Of a DNA stretch of 11,304 nucleotides, positions 6,474 to 11,304 are shown in pieces (within the stretch, counting starts at the first letter, position 1; each line of letters starts with the position of its first letter). Location of the stretch: positions 1 to 11,304 of the forward strand of contig JAKZSU010000045.1 of assembly GCA_047517485.1 (NCBI GenBank). Reading direction: 5' to 3'. The position numbers and the translations under genes are program-made. Source of the stretch: JAKZSU01 sp047517485 (GTDB lineage Bacteria > Pseudomonadota > Alphaproteobacteria > UBA7887). The notes beneath the pieces were generated by a model that saw nothing but the letters and a program-made list of their open reading frames with translations, made no database searches and had not been told where the DNA came from.

Positions 6474-7910
6474 ATGCACGGTGACCTAATGACAGATTCA
6501 GAAATGCAAAATATCGAAACGAGCGTCCGAGGATTGAAATGGACGTTTATGGCCGCGGGATCCGCGGCACTGATAATGTCATTTACTGCGCCTGACGCGT
6601 CGGCCATGACTCTCGAGGAAGCGCTGAAGCTCGCGGTGGATTCGCATCCGCTGATTCTAGTCGAGAAGTCCGGCCTGGAACAGGCGGACCACGAGATCGA
6701 CGAAGCTTGGGCGCGCTACATGCCGACGGTCGATACCGAACTCTCGACCGGATTCGATTCGTTCAACAATAACACCACGCGCCGCCGCGCAACCCGCCCC
6801 GGCGACGGCCCGAATGGAGTCCGTACCTGGCACAATCAGGCGCGCCTCGATATTCGCCAAATGCTTTTTGATGGGTTCGAGACCGAGCATTTGGTCGAAG
6901 CCGCCCGGTGGCGGGCCGAGGTCAACAAGCAGGAAGTTCACGACGCCGAGGAAGAAATTGCGCTGCGCACCACGGAAGCCTATCTCGAAGTGCTTCGCCA
7001 GCGTGAGATTGTCGATTTGGCGATGGAAAATGTCCAAACCCACATCAATACCCTGGGCGATGTGCAGCTGAGGGCGGAGACCGGCAGCGGCAACCAAGCC
7101 GATGTCTTGCAGGCGGAAAGTCGCCTGGCCAACGCGATGGACCGTTTGCTTGAGCAAAAGGGCCGATTACGCAATGCCGAGAGCGATTTTCAAGAGGCGG
7201 TTGGTGTCCTTCCCGGCGAGCTGATGCTTCCGGATGCGCCGGCGGCCGCGATTCCGGTATCGCTAGACGAGGCGACCACGCGGGCCTTGGCGGGTAATCC
7301 TTCGGGCCGTGCCGCCGAGTTGGCGATCGACGCGCGCCGCGAAGATGCCGAGGCCGCCGAGGCGCCGTTCCTGCCGCGGTTCGATCTTGAGCTGTCGGCC
7401 AATCAAGAGAACAATGTGAATGGCGTGCGGGCATCGGGCAACTCGCTGCAGGCGCTGGCGGTGATGCGCTACAATTTGTACCGCGGCGGCACGGATACCG
7501 CCAAATTACGCCGCGCGCGCGAGTTCGTTAGCCAGACCATGTTGGATGCGCGTCAGATTAATCGCTTGATCGAAGAACAAATCCGCGTCGATTGGAATGA
7601 GTTGATTACGGCGCAGTCGCGTCTGCCGCAGCTGGAAAGCCGGGTTCTGTCGGCATCCCAGGTGGTCAGCGCCTATCGTCAGCAGTTCGAGCTGGGACAG
7701 CGCACCTTGCTCGACGTTTTGGATGTCGAGAACGAATTGTTCCAGTCGCGGGTGCGTTTGGTCGAGGGCGAATACGAAATCCTGTTCGCCCATTTCCTGA
7801 TCTTGGAAACCCTGGGCACGTTGCTCGATTCTTATGGTATCAAGTCGCAGGATTACGCCCAGGCGGTGCCGCCGATGAAAGACCCCAATTTGCTGCTGCT
7901 TGGCGACTAA
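6474..7910 (+). CDS. TolC-family outer-membrane factor of a type I secretion system
   Basis: This 478-residue protein should form the trimeric outer-membrane channel and periplasmic tunnel of a type I secretion system. The start at 6474 follows GGGGAG by six bases. An unusually long polar stretch (1-20) precedes a hydrophobic segment (~22-38); DASA at 41-44 gives a good signal-peptidase site after A44. The mature protein starts MTLEEALKLAV, the canonical opening of the OEP repeat. Two OEP repeats follow: the first contains RLDIRQMLFDGFETEHLVEA and a long helical part to ~240; the second starts near SLDEATTRALAGNP and contains MRYNLYRGGTDTAKLRRARE and the family-typical QQFELGQRTLLDVLDVENEL. 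Length and repeat order match TolC proteins of type I exporters. The downstream ABC and fusion-protein genes on the same strand, 171 and ~2.5 kb further on, support this over a drug-efflux role. Confidence 0.92.
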   Translation: MHGDLMTDSEMQNIETSVRGLKWTFMAAGSAALIMSFTAPDASAMTLEEALKLAVDSHPLILVEKSGLEQADHEIDEAWARYMPTVDTELSTGFDSFNNNTTRRRATRPGDGPNGVRTWHNQARLDIRQMLFDGFETEHLVEAARWRAEVNKQEVHDAEEEIALRTTEAYLEVLRQREIVDLAMENVQTHINTLGDVQLRAETGSGNQADVLQAESRLANAMDRLLEQKGRLRNAESDFQEAVGVLPGELMLPDAPAAAIPVSLDEATTRALAGNPSGRAAELAIDARREDAEAAEAPFLPRFDLELSANQENNVNGVRASGNSLQALAVMRYNLYRGGTDTAKLRRAREFVSQTMLDARQINRLIEEQIRVDWNELITAQSRLPQLESRVLSASQVVSAYRQQFELGQRTLLDVLDVENELFQSRVRLVEGEYEILFAHFLILETLGTLLDSYGIKSQDYAQAVPPMKDPNLLLLGD

Positions 7911-7930
7911 GGTTGACGTCAGCGCCTAGT

Positions 7931-7960
7931 TTGGCGCGACAATCGGGCTAAATTTATAAT
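7931..7960 (+). promoter_or_regulatory. Candidate promoter for the ABC exporter gene
   Basis: A perfect TATAAT (7955-7960) lies 18 bases downstream of TTGGCG (7931-7936, four of six consensus bases) in the gap after the TolC-like gene. Transcription would start near 7967, inside the first hairpin listed below. This suggests the ABC and fusion-protein genes can be transcribed separately from the TolC-like gene. Confidence 0.5.
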
Positions 7961-8002
7961 GGCGCGGCCTTCGCGATCTGCGGGGGCCGCGCTAAGTTTA
8001 TA
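7947..8002 (+). repeat. Direct repeat GCTAA-R-TTTATA flanking a hairpin
   Basis: GCTAAATTTATA (7947-7958) and GCTAAGTTTATA (7991-8002) agree at 11 of 12 positions, and their starts are 44 bases apart, close to four helical turns. The first copy overlaps the TATAAT box. Between them lies a GC-rich inverted repeat. The arrangement could be a paired binding site for a regulator or a local duplication of a promoter. Confidence 0.4.
7962..7992 (+). promoter_or_regulatory. Hairpin just downstream of the TATAAT box
   Basis: GCGCGGCC (7962-7969) and GGCCGCGC (7985-7992) are perfect complements around a 15-base loop. The stem is all G/C. What follows, TAAGTTTATA, is not a T-run, so it is not a standard terminator. 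It may act as an attenuator, a 3' stabiliser of the tolC-like message, or a double-stranded operator. Confidence 0.4.
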
Positions 8003-8027
8003 CGGAGGCGGCACAGCGAAGCCTCCG
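8003..8027 (+). promoter_or_regulatory. Leader hairpin containing a GGAGG sequence
   Basis: CGGAGGC (8003-8009) pairs perfectly with GCCTCCG (8021-8027) around an 11-base loop. The 5' arm contains a Shine-Dalgarno-like GGAGG, but no supported start codon follows at normal distance: the ABC gene starts at 8082 behind ACGAGG. With the preceding hairpin it makes the 5' leader of the ABC message highly structured. Confidence 0.35.
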
Positions 8028-8081
8028 AGGATGGCCCGCGAGTCGGCCGATGACGAACGGACCCAATGAAGACGAGGCAGC

Positions 8082-10319
8082 ATGGCTAGCGACACCGAAG
8101 CGGACGCCATCGCAAGAGATACCGTGGAGACCGATACCACGCCGCCGGCCGTCTCCGATGACGAGTTGGCGGCGCAATCCAATCTCGCTGCCGCCAGCGC
8201 CATTGACGACCCGCTTCTCGATTGTCTGGTCTATCTCACCGAACATTTTGGCAATCCGCGTTCGACGGATGTCCTCAAGGCCGGTTTACCCCATTCGGGC
8301 GAAGCGCTCTCGGCCACCCTGTTCGTTCGCGCCGCGGAAAGGGTCGGGCTGAAGGCCAAGGTGATGCGCCGCCGGCTCGAGTCGATCAACAAGTTCGTCC
8401 TCCCGGCGGTCCTCGTTCTCAAGAACTCGAGCGCCTGCATCTTGGCCGAGCGGCCGAGCAAGGGCCGGGCCAAAATAGTCCTCCCCGAATCCGCGGGCAA
8501 TGTCCAAGAAGTCGATCTCGCCGATCTGGCGGAAGATTACACCGGCTACACCATATTCGTTCATCCGGTCGCGCGCATGGAGCCGGACACGTACCGCCGC
8601 GATACGCCCAAGCCGAGCGCCTGGTTCTGGGGCACCATTGCCAGCAACTGGTGGGCCTACGTGCAGGTGGTTCTGGCGGCCTCGCTGATCAACATTTTCG
8701 CCTTGGCGACTCCGCTCTTCATCATGACCGTCTCCGACCGGGTGGTGCCCAACAACGCCTTGGAGACGTTGTGGGTCCTCGCGACTGGCGTGATGATTGT
8801 CTTCCTATTCGATTTTCTGCTCAAAAGCTTGCGGGGTTATTTTATTGACGCCGCCGGCAAGCGCGCGGATGTCTTGCTCGCCAGCCGAATATTCGAGCAG
8901 GTCATGGACATGAAGATGTCCGCGCGTCCAGGCTCCGCCGGCGCTTTCGCGAATAATCTCCGGGAATTCGAAACCCTGCGCGACTTCTTTACCTCGGCGA
9001 CACTCGCGGCGGTGGTCGATCTCCCGTTCGTCGTGTTTTTCGTAGCGATCATCTGGCTTATCGCCGGCGACATCATCCAGATTCATATGGTGGCCATTCC
9101 CTTGGTTCTCGCGGTCGGGCTGGGGTTGCAAATTCCGCTCAATCGCGTGGTCAAGCGCCACATGCGCGAATCCGAGGAAAAACATGGTGTCCTGATCGAG
9201 TCGATCAATGGCCTCGAGACCCTGAAAGCGATGGGCGCGGAAGGCAGAATGCGCCGCCGGTGGGAGGACTACGTCGGTTTGACCGCCGCATCGTCAATGA
9301 CTTCCCGGGTCCTGTCGCAGAGTGGGGTGAACTTTGCATCCTTGGTCGCGCAAGGGACATCGGTCGCGGTCGTGGTATACGGTGTCTATCTAATCAAATC
9401 CGGCGACATTTCGGTCGGTGCCTTGATCGCCTGTGTCATGCTCAGCGCCCGCGCGTTGGCGCCGGTGGTCCAGATCGCGCAACTGCTGACCCGTTTCCAC
9501 CGTTCGATGTCGGCGTTGCGTTCGCTCAATGCCATCATGCAGGCGCCAGTCGAGCGGCCGGTCGGGAAGATGTTCCTGCATCGTCCCGATTTGACCGGCG
9601 CGCTCGAATTCAAGGACGTGCATTTCACCTATCCCGAGCAGCCGATCGAGGCGCTGAGCGGGGTGAGTTTTGCCGTCAACGCGGGCGAACGGATCGGCAT
9701 CATCGGCCGCGTGGGCTCCGGCAAGAGCACCATCGCCAAGCTGCTTCTCGGCCTGTTCGAGCCGACCGAAGGCGCGGTGATGGTCGATTCCACGGATTTA
9801 CGCCAAATCGATCCGGTCGATCTGCGGCGCGGCATCGGTTATGTGCCGCAGGATGTCTATCTGTTTCGCGGCAGCGTCCGTGACAACATCACCTTGGCGG
9901 CGCCCCATACCAACGACTCGGCGGTGCTTCGCGCGGCGCAACTCGCCGGGGTGAATGATTTCGTCGGTCAGCACCCGCTCGGCTTCGATATGCCGATCGG
10001 CGAGCGCGGCGAGGGCCTGTCCGGCGGTCAACGCCAGTCGGTGGCGATCGCGCGGGCGCTTCTGCAGGACCCGCAGCTGATCATCCTCGATGAATCGACG
10101 AGTTCCATGGACACGCAGGGTGAGGCGGCGTTCAAGGCGCGGCTTACCGATGTGTTGGAGGGCCGCACCTTAATTTTGATCACCCACCGCGCCTCGTTGT
10201 TGAGCCTGGTGGATCGTCTGGTGGTGCTCGATCGCGGCCGGGTGGTGGCGGACGGGCCGCGTGAAGATGTAATGAAAGCGCTTGCCGGCGGCAATGTTCA
10301 GGCAAGCAAGCGTAAATAG
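8082..10319 (+). CDS. Type I secretion ABC exporter with degenerate C39-like domain (LapB/LssB class)
   Basis: This 745-residue inner-membrane ABC transporter should power and gate export through the TolC-like channel. Residues ~42-165 form a C39-like domain. Its DDPLLDCLVYL aligns with the C39 active-site region, but Pro44 sits where the catalytic Cys should be, and no catalytic His appears around 112-122, so it probably binds substrate without cleaving it. The membrane domain (~180-460) has about six helices. The nucleotide-binding domain (~505-735) has Walker A GRVGSGKST (542-550, K548), Q-loop YVPQDVYLF, signature LSGGQ (646-650), Walker B LIILDES (D670, E671) and switch His702, all intact. 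Length and order match LapB/LssB exporters, which usually carry large adhesins. The start at 8082 follows ACGAGG. The fusion-protein gene starts 77 bases downstream on the same strand. Confidence 0.93.
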   Translation: MASDTEADAIARDTVETDTTPPAVSDDELAAQSNLAAASAIDDPLLDCLVYLTEHFGNPRSTDVLKAGLPHSGEALSATLFVRAAERVGLKAKVMRRRLESINKFVLPAVLVLKNSSACILAERPSKGRAKIVLPESAGNVQEVDLADLAEDYTGYTIFVHPVARMEPDTYRRDTPKPSAWFWGTIASNWWAYVQVVLAASLINIFALATPLFIMTVSDRVVPNNALETLWVLATGVMIVFLFDFLLKSLRGYFIDAAGKRADVLLASRIFEQVMDMKMSARPGSAGAFANNLREFETLRDFFTSATLAAVVDLPFVVFFVAIIWLIAGDIIQIHMVAIPLVLAVGLGLQIPLNRVVKRHMRESEEKHGVLIESINGLETLKAMGAEGRMRRRWEDYVGLTAASSMTSRVLSQSGVNFASLVAQGTSVAVVVYGVYLIKSGDISVGALIACVMLSARALAPVVQIAQLLTRFHRSMSALRSLNAIMQAPVERPVGKMFLHRPDLTGALEFKDVHFTYPEQPIEALSGVSFAVNAGERIGIIGRVGSGKSTIAKLLLGLFEPTEGAVMVDSTDLRQIDPVDLRRGIGYVPQDVYLFRGSVRDNITLAAPHTNDSAVLRAAQLAGVNDFVGQHPLGFDMPIGERGEGLSGGQRQSVAIARALLQDPQLIILDESTSSMDTQGEAAFKARLTDVLEGRTLILITHRASLLSLVDRLVVLDRGRVVADGPREDVMKALAGGNVQASKRK

Positions 10320-10333
10320 GATGACCATGGCGG

Positions 10334-10368
10334 TCGCGGGAACCCGGCATTGCGTGCCGGGATCGCGA
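10334..10368 (+). promoter_or_regulatory. Hairpin between ABC exporter and fusion-protein genes
   Basis: CCCGGCA (10343-10349) pairs with TGCCGGG (10355-10361) around a 5-base loop. TCGCG (10334-10338) can pair with CGCGA (10364-10368) below a small internal loop, giving a stem of about 12 base pairs. No T-run follows, so termination is unlikely. Its place between two cotranscribed genes suits an mRNA-processing or stability element that sets their relative levels. Confidence 0.45.
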
Positions 10369-10396
10369 TAGCCTGCCCAAACGGAGGCCGATCGGA

Positions 10397-11167
10397 ATGG
10401 CAAGGGATCGGGTAGAAGATCTGGCGTTCATGTCGGACGTGCGCGCGGCGGTGCTGAGCGGACCGCGGCTGTCGGCCAACATTTTGCTGTTTTCCATTGT
10501 CTTGTTCTTTGCCGGCGCCGGGTTGTGGGCGAGCATGGCGGAACTCGATGAGGTGACGGCGGGTACCGGTCGGGTCATTCCGTCCAGCCAACTTCAGGTG
10601 GTACAGAACCTCGAAGGCGGTATTCTCGAATCGATGCTGGTTCGTGAAGGCGAAGTGGTCGAGGAAGGCCAAATTCTGGCGACCATTGACGATACCCAAG
10701 CCTCGTCGCGCTATCGCGAGGATCGATCCAAGGTCTTTGCCTTGGAGATGGCGATTACCCGTCTATTGGCGGAATCAGCCGGCGAAGAGCCAATTTATTC
10801 CGACCAGCAATTGAGCGAGCGCCCCGGCCTCATCGCTTCTGAATTGGCGCTCTATCACGCCCGACAGGCCGAATATCGGGCCTCGGTACAGGCGCTTCGT
10901 GAGCAAGTTACCCAGCGGCGTCAGGAAACTGTCGAGCTGCGGTCAAAGATCGATCAGTTGGTGGGGGGGCAACAATTAGCGCGGGAAGAACATAATATTC
11001 TTCGGCCATTGGTCGAACAGGGTGTGAGCGCGCGAATCGAATTGATCCGTCTCGAGCGCCAGATCAACGATATTTCCGGAGAACTCAACACGACACAGAA
11101 GGCTATTCCGCGCGTCCAGGCATCGTTGAACGAGGCGCAAGGGCGGATATCGGAGCGAAAAGCGAAC
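10397..11167 (+). pseudogene. HlyD-family membrane fusion protein, 3'-truncated by an IS21-family element
   Basis: This is the periplasmic adaptor that should link the ABC exporter to the TolC-like channel. ATG 10397 follows GGAGG (10383-10387) by nine bases. Residues 1-26 are cytoplasmic, 27-47 form the single membrane helix, and ~52-98 carry the first lipoyl half (QNLEGGILESMLVREGEVVE). Residues ~100-257 are the coiled-coil hairpin, including the turn around LRPLVEQGVSARIELIRLER. Homology stops at residue 257, where an IS21-like end begins with TGT at 11168. Family members have ~430-450 residues; the second lipoyl half, the beta-barrel domain and the C-terminal region needed for complex assembly are missing. 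The frame runs on into the element to a TAG at 11267-11269, which would add ~33 unrelated residues. The product is almost certainly non-functional unless the element excises precisely. Confidence 0.88.
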
Positions 11168-11174
11168 TGTCAAC

Positions 11175-11219
11175 GGCGGAGCAAAATTAGTCCACCCGGG
11201 CGGAGCAAAACTAGTCCAC
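11175..11219 (+). repeat. Tandem terminal repeats of the IS21-family end
   Basis: Two 21-base copies at 11175-11195 and 11199-11219 differ at one base (the T/C before TAGTCCAC) and are spaced 24 bases start to start. In IS21-family elements these internal end repeats are transposase binding sites. Confidence 0.8.
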
Positions 11220-11267
11220 TTAATGTTATGCGGTACGCGGTGTTGGGGGGTTGTCCCGGTAGTCCAT

Positions 11268-11304
11268 AGGAGGGACCCGCGCTGCTTCGTGTAGCGCTTG
11301 CGTT
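11268..11304 (+). CDS. Possible start of istA-like transposase gene (window edge)
   Basis: AGGAGGG (11268-11274) is a strong ribosome binding site ~100 bases inside the element, where istA genes usually begin. No ATG follows at normal distance. CTG at 11282-11284 lies seven bases downstream and opens a frame to the window end (CTG CTT CGT GTA GCG CTT GCG); the GTG at 11289 is stopped at once by TAG. Either a CTG start is used or the site belongs to something beyond the window. Seven codons are too few for identification. Confidence 0.25.

Larger units (their letters stand above)
11168..11304 (+). mobile_element. Left end of an IS21-family insertion sequence (partial)
   Basis: The element starts TGTCAACGGCGG at 11168, exactly where the fusion-protein homology ends. 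Within 52 bases it has two near-identical copies of a 21-base motif containing GGAGCAAAA-Y-TAGTCCAC (11175-11195 and 11199-11219). A terminal TG and repeated copies of such a motif inside the end are hallmarks of IS21-family elements, which carry istA and istB and duplicate 4-8 target bases. The window ends before any clear transposase sequence, and the other end is not visible, so neither the target duplication nor the exact member can be determined. Confidence 0.75.

Noticed and set aside
6204..6484. Small open frames in the gap before the tolC-like gene
   Set aside because: They overlap the regulator's end and the promoter region, have no ribosome binding site and no coding-like composition.
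7962..7992. Classical Rho-independent terminator after the tolC-like gene
   Set aside because: The hairpin is strong but is followed by TAAGTTTATA rather than a T-run, and it lies at the start site predicted from the TATAAT box.
8050..8352. 100-residue frame starting at 8050 ahead of the ABC gene
   Set aside because: It overlaps the ABC exporter in another frame, is Pro/Arg/Ser-rich shadow sequence, and its ATG lacks a suitably spaced ribosome binding site.
10321..10371. 16-codon open frame in the ABC-fusion protein gap
   Set aside because: It begins close after the ABC stop and coincides with the hairpin; nothing suggests it is a real peptide rather than part of the structured spacer.
1..11304. 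CRISPR arrays, tRNA or rRNA genes, origins
   Set aside because: No regularly spaced repeats, cloverleaf-like segments or conserved rRNA stretches were seen in the intergenic regions.

Overview
The window looks like chromosomal DNA from a GC-rich Gram-negative proteobacterium, probably an alphaproteobacterium. This rests on GC-rich third codon positions, Shine-Dalgarno-led ATG/GTG starts, an outer-membrane TolC protein and an RND transporter. No rRNA, tRNA or CRISPR array is visible. Five or six real genes fill the space between two insertion-sequence ends, and each insertion has cut into a gene.

Left part (1-2973). The first ~131 bases carry what looks like the C-terminal tail and right end of an IS1595-like element. 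It runs directly into an RND/MMPL-type exporter that lacks its first ~80-90 residues (132-2225). Next is a leader with four iterated T-Y-Y-GCAC boxes, then a 203-residue, extremely acidic, cysteine-free protein of unknown function (2362-2973).

Middle (3006-6241). A molybdopterin / [4Fe-4S] oxidoreductase of the formate dehydrogenase/BisC superfamily lies on the minus strand. An AraC-type regulator is divergent from it, and the ~218-base shared gap is the obvious control region. The regulator may act on the oxidoreductase, but only their arrangement supports this.

Right part (6474-11167). Three co-oriented genes encode a type I secretion system of the LapB/LssB class: a TolC-like outer-membrane factor, an ABC exporter with a degenerate (non-proteolytic) C39-like N-terminal domain, and a HlyD-type membrane fusion protein. 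Exporters of this class usually move large adhesins or RTX proteins, yet no RTX protein lies in the window. The acidic 203-residue protein is the only local candidate passenger, and that link is speculative. The ABC gene has its own leader, with a TATAAT box, a direct repeat and two hairpins.

Right edge (11168-11304). The fusion-protein gene is interrupted after ~257 codons by the end of an IS21-family element, recognised by a terminal TGT and two 24-base-spaced copies of GGAGCAAAA-Y-TAGTCCAC. As sequenced, the secretion system has lost the C-terminal half of its adaptor and is probably inactive unless another adaptor exists elsewhere. The main messages are a decaying, IS-flanked accessory region, an orphan type I secretion system, and an unidentified acidic protein with an unusual upstream repeat array.
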